Positions 50,382 through 58,973 of a stretch of DNA of 61,015 bases are shown here, piece after piece (the stretch's first letter is position 1; each line of letters begins with the position of its first letter). Location: the NCBI RefSeq assembly GCF_016865585.1, contig NZ_JAESND010000013.1, positions 1-61,015 of the forward strand. Reading direction: 5' to 3'. The notes beneath the pieces are model-generated. The model was not told the origin of the DNA and ran no database searches. It saw only the letters and a program-made list of their open reading frames with translations. This stretch comes from Jeongeupia naejangsanensis. GTDB lineage: Bacteria > Pseudomonadota > Gammaproteobacteria > Burkholderiales > Chitinibacteraceae. The translations under genes and the position numbers were made by a program.

Positions 50382-51110
50382 CTACAACCAGTCGGCGCCG
50401 GGCAGCTCGGCGAAGACGCTGCGCAGCCCGCATCCCCAGGATGCACGGAGCTGGTTGAAGTACGGATCGTCGGCGGTGATGCGATACGGGGCAGCGGGCG
50501 AAAAGCGGTCGCGGTGATGCTGGAGCAGGTCGATCGGCAGTCCGACCGACAGGTTGCTGCGTATCGTCGAGTCGAACGAGATCAGCGTGCACTTGGCGGC
50601 ATCCGCCAGTGGCGTGTCGTACCGGATCACGCGATCGATGATCGGCTTGCCGTACTTGGCTTCGCCGATCTGGAAGTACGGCGTGTCCTCGCTCGCCTCG
50701 ATGAAGTTGCCCTGCGGGTAGACGTTGAACAGCCGTGGCGCTTCGCCGCGGATCTGCCCGCCGACGAGGAAGGAGCCGCCGAAGTCGACGCCCTGTCCGG
50801 CGCCGGCTTCGCTGGCGTCGCGCGTGATGACTTCGCGCAGTGTTGTGCCGACGAGTTCGGCGGCCTCGTACAGCGAGCGCACCGACTGCAGGCTGGCACC
50901 GTCGCCATTGCATCGTGCCCGCAGCAGGCTGACGACGCTCTGTGTCGTTGCCAGATTGCCGGCATTCAGCAGCACGATCAGCCGTTCTCCCCCGGTTTCG
51001 AAGACGTGCATCTTGCAGAAGGTGGCGATGTGGTCGACACCGGCGTTGGTGCGCGAGTCCGAGGCGAACAGCAGGCCATGTGCGAGATTCATGCCGACGC
51101 AGTAAGTCAT
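50382..51110 (-). CDS. Anbu, proteasome-type Ntn peptidase
   Basis: A 242-residue protein of the proteasome/HslV superfamily. ATG 51110 gives MTYCVGMNLAHGLLFASDSRTNAGVD. Removing Met would expose Thr2, the N-terminal nucleophile, with no propeptide, and the SDSRTNAG block is the Anbu hallmark. Anbu forms ring- or helix-like oligomers of open architecture, and its substrates are not known. It is the last gene of a four-gene operon with an ATP-grasp, an alpha-E and a transglutaminase-like gene. It has no ATPase partner gene here. Confidence 0.93.
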   Translation of the reverse strand: MTYCVGMNLAHGLLFASDSRTNAGVDHIATFCKMHVFETGGERLIVLLNAGNLATTQSVVSLLRARCNGDGASLQSVRSLYEAAELVGTTLREVITRDASEAGAGQGVDFGGSFLVGGQIRGEAPRLFNVYPQGNFIEASEDTPYFQIGEAKYGKPIIDRVIRYDTPLADAAKCTLISFDSTIRSNLSVGLPIDLLQHHRDRFSPAAPYRITADDPYFNQLRASWGCGLRSVFAELPGADWL

Positions 51111-51120
51111 GGTGTCGTCC

Positions 51121-51924
51121 CTATTGGGATTGGGCTTGCGCTGCGAGGCCAATCCACGTGTGTGAATCCATGGTTTCGGCTCCGCCGCCGCGACGCAGCC
51201 CGCGTACCGGCCCGGCCTCGAGGTAGTCGAGGCCGACCGCCAGCCGCACGTAGCGCTCGTCCGGGCGGCAGGCGTTGCTGACGTCGTAACCGTACCAGCC
51301 ATCGCGGCACCAGGCCTCGGCCCAGGCATGGCTGGCAATGTGGTGGCCGTGTTCGGTGTACAGATAGCCGCTGACATAGCGCGCCGGTACGCCGAGTACG
51401 CGGCAGGCGCTGACGAAGGCATGCGCGTGGTCCTGGCAGACGCCGGCGCCGAGTGCGAAGCCCTGCGCAGCCGTGGTCGTACTGTCGGTGGCACCGGAGG
51501 TGTAAGGCATCCGGTCGAGCAGGTCCGCCATCAGGTCCGACAGTGCCGGCGCACCGTGGCGGCCGATGTGGTCGCGGTAACGCCCGGCGAAGCCGCGGAG
51601 CGCATCGTCGGGCCGGGTCAGCGGCGTATTGCGCAGGAAGGGCAGTGGCGAACGTGCTTCGTGGCGCGGGGCATCGCGCCCGCCGGTGTCGATCGTGCCG
51701 CAGGCCAGCAGGCGGATTTCCTGATGCCGGCCGGACAGGCCCAGCAGGTGCTCGACGTTGCCGTAACCGTCGCGACCGGCGCTGGCCGGTGCCGGCAGCT
51801 GCAACTGCCAGTCGAGCACCTGCTGGCCGCTGTCGCTTTGCGGCGTCAGGCGCAGCAGCTGCATGCTGTACTGCACCGGTTCGGCGTAGCGGTAGACGGT
51901 TTCGTGCTGGATCGCGAGCTTCAT
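51121..51924 (-). CDS. Transglutaminase-like family protein
   Basis: The 267-residue product has a bacterial transglutaminase N-domain (MKLAIQHETVYRYAEPVQYS) and a papain-like core. The catalytic triad is Cys163 (GVCQDHAH), His199 (SHAWAEAW) and Asp214 (YDVSNA). It could be a protease or an acyl-transferase that makes or breaks isopeptide bonds. It lies 9 bp after the alpha-E gene and 10 bp before anbu, so translation is probably coupled. Confidence 0.92.
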   Translation of the reverse strand: MKLAIQHETVYRYAEPVQYSMQLLRLTPQSDSGQQVLDWQLQLPAPASAGRDGYGNVEHLLGLSGRHQEIRLLACGTIDTGGRDAPRHEARSPLPFLRNTPLTRPDDALRGFAGRYRDHIGRHGAPALSDLMADLLDRMPYTSGATDSTTTAAQGFALGAGVCQDHAHAFVSACRVLGVPARYVSGYLYTEHGHHIASHAWAEAWCRDGWYGYDVSNACRPDERYVRLAVGLDYLEAGPVRGLRRGGGAETMDSHTWIGLAAQAQSQ

Positions 51925-51933
51925 GGTGCGCGC

Positions 51934-52851
51934 TCAGGCTGCCTTGAGATAGGCATCATAGATCCGCTCGCCCAGGGTGTTGATGTCGATGAGCCGCTGG
52001 TTCAGGTAGTCGTGCAGGCCGAACCGGAGAATCTCGTCGGCGCGGACGAAGTGCAGCTCGTTGCGGATGGCGTTGGCATCGCGCTGCGCCACGCGGCTGT
52101 CCTCGCCCTCGATCTGCGCGAGGATCTTGCAGATCGCCTCCATGCTGGCGCGCAGCGAGCGCGGCAGCCGGGGGGACAGCAGCAGCAGCTCGGTGACCGA
52201 TTGTGCGTTCGGCGGCTCGCGGTACAGCTCCAGATACGCTTCGTACGCCGACAGCGCGCGCAGCAGCGCACTCCATGCGTAGAAGTCGTCGACGCCGTGG
52301 CCGCTGTCCATCAGGCTGGCCTTCACGTCGAGCAGCCGCGCGGTGTTGTCGGCGCGCTCGACGAAGGTGCCGAGCCGGACGAAGGAATAGGCGTCGCCGC
52401 GCAACACGGTGCCGTAGGCGACACCGCGGAACAGGTGCGAGCGCTCCTTGACCCAATCGAAAAATTCGCCGACGTTGACCGCAGAAGGCAGCTTTTTGGC
52501 CTGAAGCCACGTGGCGTTGATGTTCTCCCACATCTCGACCGGAATCTTGCCGCGCACCGCGTGGGCGTTCTCGCGCGCCAGTTTCAGGCAAGAGACGATG
52601 CTGGCCGGGTTGTCGCGGTCGAGCGCCATGAAGTCGAACAGCGTCTGCGCGCTCAGCGTGTCGTGGCGGGCGTTGTACTGCTTCAGCGTTTCGGTGATCA
52701 CCAGCGGTGCGCTCATCTCGGCGCGTGCGCCTTTCGACTGCGGCAGCAGCGACAGGCTGAAGCTCACGTCGAGCAGGCGGGCCAGGTTCTCGGCACGCTC
52801 GAGGTAACGGCTCATCCAGTACAGGTGGTCGGCGGTGCGGCTGAGCATCAT
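51934..52851 (-). CDS. Alpha-E domain-containing protein
   Basis: A 305-residue all-helical protein rich in Glu and Arg, beginning MLSRTADHLYWMSRYLERAENLARLLD, the defining start of the alpha-E family. Two ATGs in a row (52851 and 52848) follow GGGGAG, and the first is used here. The family has no assigned chemistry and almost always travels with circularly permuted ATP-grasp and transglutaminase genes, as here. Confidence 0.92.
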   Translation of the reverse strand: MMLSRTADHLYWMSRYLERAENLARLLDVSFSLSLLPQSKGARAEMSAPLVITETLKQYNARHDTLSAQTLFDFMALDRDNPASIVSCLKLARENAHAVRGKIPVEMWENINATWLQAKKLPSAVNVGEFFDWVKERSHLFRGVAYGTVLRGDAYSFVRLGTFVERADNTARLLDVKASLMDSGHGVDDFYAWSALLRALSAYEAYLELYREPPNAQSVTELLLLSPRLPRSLRASMEAICKILAQIEGEDSRVAQRDANAIRNELHFVRADEILRFGLHDYLNQRLIDINTLGERIYDAYLKAA

Positions 52852-52876
52852 GATGGTTTCTCCCCGTTGTTGCAGA

Positions 52877-54304
52877 CTAGGCTTCGAGTACCCAGGCGTC
52901 CTTGGTCCCACCGCCCTGCGACGAGTTGACGACCAGCGAGCCGCGCGTCAGCGCAACGCGCGACAGCCCGCCCGGGACGATGCGCACGTCCTTGCCCGAC
53001 AGCACGAAGGGCCGCAGGTCGATGTGCCGCGGGGCGATACCCTCGTCGACGAAGGTCGGGCAGGTCGACAGCGCCAGTGTCGGCTGCGCGATGTAGTTGG
53101 CCGGATCGGCAAGCAGCCGGGCGCGGAAGTCGTCGATCTCGCTGCGGCTTGCCTTCGGCCCGATCAGCATGCCGTAGCCGCCGGCGCCGTGGACTTCCTT
53201 GACGACCAGCTCTTCCAGATGGGCCAGCACGTGAGACAGTTCGTCGGGTTTGCGGCATTGCCACGTCGGTACGTTGTTGAGGATCGGTTCCTCGCTCAGG
53301 TAGAAGCGGATCATCTCCGGCACATAGGGATAGGTCGACTTGTCGTCGGCGACGCCGGTGCCGACCGCATTGGCGAGGATCACGTTGCCCTTGCGGTACG
53401 CCGACAGGAGGCCCGGTACGCCGAGCATCGAATCGGCGCGAAACACCAGAGGATCGAGGTAAATGTCGTCGATCCGCCGGTAAATCACGTCGACCTGACG
53501 CGGTCCGGCGGTGGTGCGCATGTAGACGCGATCCCGCTCGACGAACAGGTCGCGGCCCTCGACCAGCTCGACACCCATCTGCTGTGCGAGGAAGGCGTGC
53601 TCGAAATAGGCGCTGTTGTAATGCCCCGGCGTCATGACGACGACGGTCGGATTGTCGGCGTGCGTTGCCTCGCGCAGCGTATCGTGCAGCAGGCTCGGAT
53701 AGTGTTCGACCGGTGCGACGGCATAGTGGGCGAACAGCTCCGGGAACAGCCGCATCATCATCTTGCGGTTTTCGAGCATGTAGCTGACGCCGGACGGGAC
53801 GCGCAGATTGTCCTCGAGCACGTAGTAGCCGCCGTCGGCATGGCGGATCACGTCGACGCCGGCGATGTGCGCGTAGGTGTGGTGCGGCAGGTCCAGCCCC
53901 TGCATCGCTACCTGATACTGGTTGTTGACCATCACCTGTTCGGCCGGCACCAGCCCGGAGCGCAGGATGTGCTGCTCGTGGTAGATGTCGTGCAGGAAGG
54001 CGTTCAGCGCCGCGACGCGCTGCCGGAGGCCGACTTCGAGCGTCTGCCATTCGCTGGCCGGCAGGATGCGCGGAATGGTGTCGAACGGAATCAGCCGCTC
54101 GGACCCGCTGTCGTCACCGTAGACGGCGAAGGTGATGCCGACGCGGTGGAACAGCAGTTCGGCTTCGTGACGGCGCTGGCCCAGCGTTTCCGGCGATTGC
54201 GCGGTCAGCCACTGGAGGAAATCGCGATAGTGCCCGCGCGTCTCGCCGTCGTCGGCGAGCATCTCGTCAAAGCAGCCGGCAAGCGGGGGATGGATTCTGT
54301 GCAT
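52877..54304 (-). CDS. Circularly permuted ATP-grasp (type 2) protein
   Basis: The first gene of the Anbu operon, 475 residues. ATG 54304 gives MHRIHPPLAGCFDEML, and a long frame upstream is antisense to the phosphofructokinase gene. Conserved blocks include GVDVIRHADGGYYVLEDNLRVPSG near 150-173, IYRRIDDIYLDP, NAVGTGVADDK and VVKEVHGAGGYGM. The protein ends SSQGGGTKDAWVLEA. ATP-grasp enzymes join a carboxylate to an amine through an acyl phosphate, so a peptide or amide ligase is likely, but the substrate is unknown. Confidence 0.93.
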   Translation of the reverse strand: MHRIHPPLAGCFDEMLADDGETRGHYRDFLQWLTAQSPETLGQRRHEAELLFHRVGITFAVYGDDSGSERLIPFDTIPRILPASEWQTLEVGLRQRVAALNAFLHDIYHEQHILRSGLVPAEQVMVNNQYQVAMQGLDLPHHTYAHIAGVDVIRHADGGYYVLEDNLRVPSGVSYMLENRKMMMRLFPELFAHYAVAPVEHYPSLLHDTLREATHADNPTVVVMTPGHYNSAYFEHAFLAQQMGVELVEGRDLFVERDRVYMRTTAGPRQVDVIYRRIDDIYLDPLVFRADSMLGVPGLLSAYRKGNVILANAVGTGVADDKSTYPYVPEMIRFYLSEEPILNNVPTWQCRKPDELSHVLAHLEELVVKEVHGAGGYGMLIGPKASRSEIDDFRARLLADPANYIAQPTLALSTCPTFVDEGIAPRHIDLRPFVLSGKDVRIVPGGLSRVALTRGSLVVNSSQGGGTKDAWVLEA

Positions 54305-54529
54305 GGCGTGCTCCTGACTCCTGGCTACCGCTGATGTCCAGCAAAGAGCGTGCCCGGAACCTGCCGGCGCTTTGACTGGCCTCGCGGCCGATTGCAGCAG
54401 GGTTGGTGCCCCGTCATGGTGCGCACGACAACGCGGCGCACAGGGATTGCCCCATGTCGGAAACTCCCGATGGCCCGGGCTGCTGCACTGCGCCAAATTA
54501 ATAGGAAGAAACCCAGCTCGGAGCCGGCC

Positions 54530-55777
54530 ATGCCGAAGAATGCGCTTTACGCCCAATCGGGCGGTGTTACCCCGGTCATCAACGCCTCTGCCTACGGTGT
54601 CATCAGCGCCGCACGGCGCCACCCCGACGTGATCGGCACCGTTTACGCCGCACAGAACGGCATCCTCGGTGCGCTCGACGAGGTGCTGATCGATACCGCT
54701 CAGCTGAGCGATGCCGACCTCGCCGCACTGAAGACGACGCCCGGCGGCGCCTTCGGTTCGTGCCGGCACAAGCTGCGCCACGGCGCCGAGCTGACGCGGC
54801 TGTTCGAGCTGTTCGCCGCCCACGACATCGGCTACCTGTTCTACAACGGTGGCGGCGACTCGGCCGACACCTGCCTCAAGGTCGCCGAATTCGCCCAGTA
54901 CCACGGTTACGACCTGACCGCGGTGCATGTGCCGAAGACCATCGACAACGACCTGCCGCACAGCGACTGCTCGCCGGGCTTCGGTTCTGTCGCCAAGTAC
55001 GTCGGTACCGCGATTCGCGAAGCCGGCCTCGACGTCGCGTCGATGGCGGCCAGCTCGACCAAGGTGTTCATCCTCGAAGTGATGGGCCGCCATACCGGCT
55101 GGATCGCCGCCTCGGCCGGCCTTGCCGCGCAGGACAACGACGCTGCGCCGCACCTGATCCTGACGCCTGAAGTCGCGTTCGAGCCGGGTCGCTTCCTCAA
55201 GGCAGTGAAGGAAACGATTGCCCGCGTCGGCTATTGCACCATCGTCGCCGCCGAAGGCACGCGTGACGCCAAGGGTACCTTCCTGTCCGAAGCCGGTGGC
55301 GCCGATGCGTTCGGCCACATCCAGCTCGGCGGGGTCGCACCGATTCTCGCCAAGCTGATCAAGGACGAACTCGGCCACAAATGCCACTGGGCCGTTGCGG
55401 ACTACCTGCAGCGCGCGGCACGACACATCGCCTCGGCGACCGATCTGGCGCAGGCGATCGCCGTCGGCGAGGCCGCGGTCGAATTCGCGGTCAAGGGCCA
55501 GCGCAGCGTGATGCCGGCGATCATCCGCGAAGACAGCGAGCCGTACCGCTGGCGCATCGACGCCGTGCCGCTGCACGACGTTGCCAACCGCGAAAAGCCG
55601 CTGCCGCGCGAATATCTCGACGCCGACGGCTGGCGCCTCTCGGCCGAAGGCCGTGCCTACTTTGCACCGCTGATCGTCGGCGAGGCCCCGCCGCCGTTCG
55701 TCGACGGGCTGCCGGCCTATCCGCGCTGGCAATTTTCCCATCTGCCGAAAAAACTGATTCCGTTCGAGCGGGGCTAA
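54530..55777 (+). CDS. 6-phosphofructokinase, pyrophosphate-type
   Basis: The 415-residue product phosphorylates fructose 6-phosphate reversibly. The start MPKNALYAQSGGVTPVINAS follows GGAG (54520-54523), spacing 6. Specificity can be read directly: YNGGGDSADT puts Asp110 where ATP enzymes have Gly104, and PKTIDND puts Lys136 where they have Gly124. Both changes mark pyrophosphate as donor. It is divergent from the Anbu operon and 16 bp before a MarC gene. The reversible reaction would serve glycolysis or gluconeogenesis. Confidence 0.93.
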   Translation: MPKNALYAQSGGVTPVINASAYGVISAARRHPDVIGTVYAAQNGILGALDEVLIDTAQLSDADLAALKTTPGGAFGSCRHKLRHGAELTRLFELFAAHDIGYLFYNGGGDSADTCLKVAEFAQYHGYDLTAVHVPKTIDNDLPHSDCSPGFGSVAKYVGTAIREAGLDVASMAASSTKVFILEVMGRHTGWIAASAGLAAQDNDAAPHLILTPEVAFEPGRFLKAVKETIARVGYCTIVAAEGTRDAKGTFLSEAGGADAFGHIQLGGVAPILAKLIKDELGHKCHWAVADYLQRAARHIASATDLAQAIAVGEAAVEFAVKGQRSVMPAIIREDSEPYRWRIDAVPLHDVANREKPLPREYLDADGWRLSAEGRAYFAPLIVGEAPPPFVDGLPAYPRWQFSHLPKKLIPFERG

Positions 55778-55793
55778 GCGCTAGGGTAAGGGG

Positions 55794-56468
55794 ATGATCG
55801 CCGCGATCCTCTCCTACGTCTTGGCCGCGCTGCTGGCGCTGCTGCCGATTACCAATCCGCTGTCGGCGGCACCGCTGGTGCTGTCGATCACGGCCGACCT
55901 TTCCGACGAGGAACGGCAGCGGCAGCTCAAGCGCGCCTGCATCTACATGGCCGCGATCCTGATCACCTTCCTGCTGCTCGGGGCGCTGATCATGGATTTC
56001 TTCAGCATCTCGATTCCGGGCTTGCGGATCGCCGGCGGGCTGATCATCAGCTACCTCGGATTCCGGATGCTGTTCCCGCCCGAGAACGGTACGCTGCCGA
56101 ATGCCGCCAAGCAGGAGGCCAAGCGCAAGCAGGACGTCTCGTTCACGCCGCTGGCGATGCCGTCGCTGGCCGGTCCGGGGTCGATCGCCGCGGTGATCTC
56201 GCTGTCGTCGACGATCCACAACAGCACGGTGCTGCCACTGTGGCTCGGTTATACGTCGGTGTGCGTCGGCATCATGCTGACCGCGCTGATCAACTGGCTG
56301 TTGCTGCGCGTTGCGTTCAAGCTGTACTGGAAGCTCGGCGAAACCGGTCTCAACGCCATCGCCCGATTGATGGGCTTCTTCCTGATCTGCATCGGCATCC
56401 AGTTCTTTATCGACGGCATCGCCGGCCTGCTGCGTGATCCGTCGTTCTGGCCGGGCGCTGCAGGCTGA
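55794..56468 (+). CDS. MarC family integral membrane protein
   Basis: A 224-residue protein with six predicted membrane helices in two halves. The family motif LLPITNPLSAAPLVLSIT is at residues 17-34 and MPSLAGPGSIAAVI near 121-134. MarC proteins were once tied to multiple antibiotic resistance, but that link did not hold, and their role is unknown. It follows the phosphofructokinase gene by 16 bp and may be co-transcribed. A terminator follows it. Confidence 0.9.
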   Translation: MIAAILSYVLAALLALLPITNPLSAAPLVLSITADLSDEERQRQLKRACIYMAAILITFLLLGALIMDFFSISIPGLRIAGGLIISYLGFRMLFPPENGTLPNAAKQEAKRKQDVSFTPLAMPSLAGPGSIAAVISLSSTIHNSTVLPLWLGYTSVCVGIMLTALINWLLLRVAFKLYWKLGETGLNAIARLMGFFLICIGIQFFIDGIAGLLRDPSFWPGAAG

Positions 56469-56485
56469 ACGGGCTGCCCGCAATG

Positions 56486-56514
56486 AAAAAACCGGCCTCG
56501 AGGGGCCGGTTTTC
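56486..56514 (+). terminator. Bidirectional terminator between marC and scoB
   Basis: Stem ACCGGCC (56491-56497) and GGCCGGT (56504-56510) with a TCGAGG loop, flanked by A5 and T4. It sits between convergent genes 18 bp after the marC stop and next to the scoB stop. Confidence 0.88.
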
Positions 56515-56516
56515 GT

Positions 56517-57173
56517 TTACCGGAACAGCGCGTCGAATCCCAGCGGCACGCCGGTGCGTTCGGCGATGTCATGACGGCTGACGCCGGGGGCGAGCTCGAG
56601 CACTTCGACACCTTCCTCACCGACCTGCAGCACGCCCAGATCGGTGATGATCAGGTCAACCACCCTGAGCCCGGTTAGCGGCAAGGTGCATTGCGGCAGG
56701 ATCTTGAATTCCTCGCTGCCGTCCTTTTTCTTCGCGACGTGTTCCATCAGCACGATGACCCGGCCGACGCCGGCGACGAGATCCATCGCGCCGCCCATCC
56801 CCTTGACCATCTTGCCCGGGATCATCCAGTTGGCGAGGTCGCCGGATTCGCTGACCTGCATCGCACCGAGAATGGCGAGGTTGATCTTGCCGCCGCGGAT
56901 CATCCCGAACGAGTCGGCCGAGCTGAACGTCGCCGAGCCGGGCAGGGCGGTGATCGTCTGCTTGCCGGCATTGATCAGGTCGGCGTCGATTTCATCCTCG
57001 GTCGGGAACGGGCCGATACCCAGGAGTCCGTTTTCCGATTGCAGCCAGACGTCGATCCCGTCCGGAATGTAGTTGGCGACCAAGGTCGGCAGGCCGATGC
57101 CGAGGTTCACGTAAAAGCCGTCCTTCAGCTCCTGTGCCGCACGGGCAGCCATCTGTTCGCGAGTCCAGGGCAT
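56517..57173 (-). CDS. scoB: 3-oxoacid CoA-transferase subunit B
   Basis: The 218-residue beta subunit of a family I CoA-transferase that moves CoA from succinyl-CoA to acetoacetate. The catalytic Glu is in the SENG motif ([13 protein letters not shown]) near residue 47. GGAMDLVAG and the end [15 protein letters not shown] are typical. It is the last gene of gntP-bdhA-scoA-scoB, beginning 1 bp after the scoA stop. Acetoacetate use is inferred from the neighbouring dehydrogenase. Confidence 0.93.
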   Translation of the reverse strand: MPWTREQMAARAAQELKDGFYVNLGIGLPTLVANYIPDGIDVWLQSENGLLGIGPFPTEDEIDADLINAGKQTITALPGSATFSSADSFGMIRGGKINLAILGAMQVSESGDLANWMIPGKMVKGMGGAMDLVAGVGRVIVLMEHVAKKKDGSEEFKILPQCTLPLTGLRVVDLIITDLGVLQVGEEGVEVLELAPGVSRHDIAERTGVPLGFDALFR

Positions 57174-57174
57174 G

Positions 57175-57876
57175 TCAGTCTCCTTGGCGCGTGGTGCGCT
57201 GTTCGATGCGTTTTTCCGGCAGCGGGTTGTGGACCAGCCGGTGGACGAAGATGCCCGGCGTGTGGATTTCGTCCGGATCGAGTTCGCCGGCCTCGACGAT
57301 GATCTCGGCCTCGGCGACGGTGATCCGCCCGGCGGTGGCGACGTTCGGGTTGAAGTTGCGCGCGGTGCGGCGGTAGACGAGGTTGCCGGCGGTATCGGCT
57401 TTCCAGGCCTTCACCAGTGCGATGTCGGCGACCAGCGCGTGCTCGAGGATGTGCAGCACGCCGTTGAACTCGCGCACCTCCTTGCCTTCGGCCACCAGCG
57501 TGCCGTAACCGGTGCGGGTGAAGAAGGCCGGGATGCCGGCGCCGCCGGCGCGCAGCTTCTCGGCCAGCGTGCCCTGCGGGGTGAACTCGAGCTCGAGCTC
57601 GCCCGCGAGGTACTGGCGCTCGAATTCCTTGTTTTCGCCGACGTAGGACGAAATCATCTTCCGGATCTGGCGCGACTCCAGCAGCTGACCGAGGCCGAAG
57701 CCGTCGACGCCGGCGTTGTTCGAGATTGCCGTCAGATTGCGCACGCCGCTGTCGCGCAGCGCGGCGATCAGCGCTTCGGGAATGCCGCAGAGGCCGAAGC
57801 CGCCGACGGCGACGGTCTGGCCGTCACGGACGATGTCGGCCAGCGCGCTGGCGGCATCAGGATAAAGCTTGTTCAT
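57175..57876 (-). CDS. scoA: 3-oxoacid CoA-transferase subunit A
   Basis: The 233-residue alpha subunit starts [16 protein letters not shown]. It has the CoA-transferase motif [16 protein letters not shown] near residues 20-35 and [23 protein letters not shown] site precedes ATG 57876. The gene is separated from bdhA by 193 bp that hold a dispersed repeat, so operon continuity here is likely but not certain. Confidence 0.93.
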   Translation of the reverse strand: MNKLYPDAASALADIVRDGQTVAVGGFGLCGIPEALIAALRDSGVRNLTAISNNAGVDGFGLGQLLESRQIRKMISSYVGENKEFERQYLAGELELEFTPQGTLAEKLRAGGAGIPAFFTRTGYGTLVAEGKEVREFNGVLHILEHALVADIALVKAWKADTAGNLVYRRTARNFNPNVATAGRITVAEAEIIVEAGELDPDEIHTPGIFVHRLVHNPLPEKRIEQRTTRQGD

Positions 57877-57986
57877 GGTGTTCCTCCTTGAAGGCGGGAG
57901 CAGGTGAGGTTTGTCGTTCGAAATGAGCCGGTAGTGTCAACTGTCATCAGTGGGGGCGGGGCCGGCGGAGTCGACAAGGCCTCGCT

Positions 57987-58057
57987 GGCATGGCGTACGA
58001 AGCGCAGACAGTACGAACAGGTACGGCAAGCAAGTACAAAGCAACCAGCGGGGTTTT
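57987..58057 (+). repeat. Copy A of a roughly 70-bp intergenic repeat
   Basis: About 60 of 71 aligned positions match the core of copy B at 58893-58962, and most differences are transitions. Both copies contain four GTAC words at similar spacing. This copy lies just after the bdhA stop, on the scoA side, and lacks the 12-bp terminal inverted repeats seen in copy B. Confidence 0.8.
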
Positions 58058-58069
58058 GGCGGATTCCGC

Positions 58070-58846
58070 CTATTGGGCGGCCCAGCCGCCGTCGATGTTC
58101 CACGCCGCCCCGCGCACTTGCGCCGCCGCATCGCCGCACAGGAACAGCGTCAGCGCGCCGAGCTGTTCGGGTGTGACGAAATCGCCGGAAGGCTGCTTTT
58201 CCAGTAATAGCGCTTTCTGCTCGGCGGCGAAGTCACGGCCGCTCCGGCTGGCGCGGCTGTCGATCTGCTGGCGGACCAGCGGCGTCAGCACCCAGCCCGG
58301 GCACAGTGCGTTGCAGGTGATCGCGGTATCGGCCGTTTCGAGCGCGACCGCCTTGGTCAGCCCGACCAGACCGTGCTTGGCGGCGACGTAGGCCGACTTG
58401 TTGGCCGATGCGACCAGACCGTGCACCGAGGCGATGTTGACGATGCGGCCCCAGCCGCGCGCCTTCATGCCCGGAATCGCCAGCCTTGTCGTGTGGAATG
58501 CCGACGACAGGTTGATCGCGAGGATCGCGTCCCATTTTTCGGGCGGAAAATCGTCGACCGGCGCCACATGCTGGATGCCGGCATTGTTGACGACGATGTC
58601 GGCGCCACCGAATTCGGTGGCCGCAAAGCGCATCAGCGCCTCGATTTCCTCCGGCCGGCTCATGTCGGCGCCGTGATGACGGACCTTGACACCCAGGCGC
58701 TCGATCTGGCCGACCGCCGCCTCGACGTCGCCGAAGCCGTTGAGCAGCAGGTTGGCGCCGTTCTGCGCCAGCGTTTTGGCGATGCCCAGACCGATGCCGC
58801 TGGTCGAACCGGTGACCAGGGCGGTTTTGCCTTTGAGTGCGCTCAT
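58070..58846 (-). CDS. bdhA: D-3-hydroxybutyrate dehydrogenase
   Basis: A 258-residue short-chain dehydrogenase oxidising (R)-3-hydroxybutyrate to acetoacetate with NAD. ATG 58846 follows AAGGAGA. The cofactor motif is TGSTSGIGLGIA near residues 12-23, NNAGIQHVAPVDDF holds the NNAG motif, and the Ser-Tyr-Lys site is in SVHGLVASANKSAYVAAKHG. The C-terminal NIDGGWAAQ matches the family. Its neighbours, a CoA-transferase and GntP-type permease, fit this role. Confidence 0.94.
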   Translation of the reverse strand: MSALKGKTALVTGSTSGIGLGIAKTLAQNGANLLLNGFGDVEAAVGQIERLGVKVRHHGADMSRPEEIEALMRFAATEFGGADIVVNNAGIQHVAPVDDFPPEKWDAILAINLSSAFHTTRLAIPGMKARGWGRIVNIASVHGLVASANKSAYVAAKHGLVGLTKAVALETADTAITCNALCPGWVLTPLVRQQIDSRASRSGRDFAAEQKALLLEKQPSGDFVTPEQLGALTLFLCGDAAAQVRGAAWNIDGGWAAQ

Positions 58847-58866
58847 AAAAATCTCCTTAAGAGCGA

Positions 58867-58967
58867 CTAACAAAATCCAGTGGAACGGTGCCGGCAAGGC
58901 GTACGAAGCGCAGGCAGTACGAGTAGTACGGCAAGTGAGTACAACGCAGCCAGCAGGATTTTGTTAG
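58867..58967 (+). repeat. Copy B: 101-bp element with 12-bp terminal inverted repeats
   Basis: CTAACAAAATCC at 58867-58878 is the exact reverse complement of GGATTTTGTTAG at 58956-58967. Between them is the repeat core shared with copy A. It fills the gap between bdhA and the upstream permease gene. It has no coding capacity and no clear target-site duplication. Confidence 0.8.
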
Positions 58968-58973
58968 CCGGTC

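Noticed and set aside
51328-52929. A 533-codon plus-strand frame opposite the transglutaminase and alpha-E genes
   Set aside because: It is antisense to two recognised genes, with low-complexity Gln/Arg/Val composition and no ribosome binding site.
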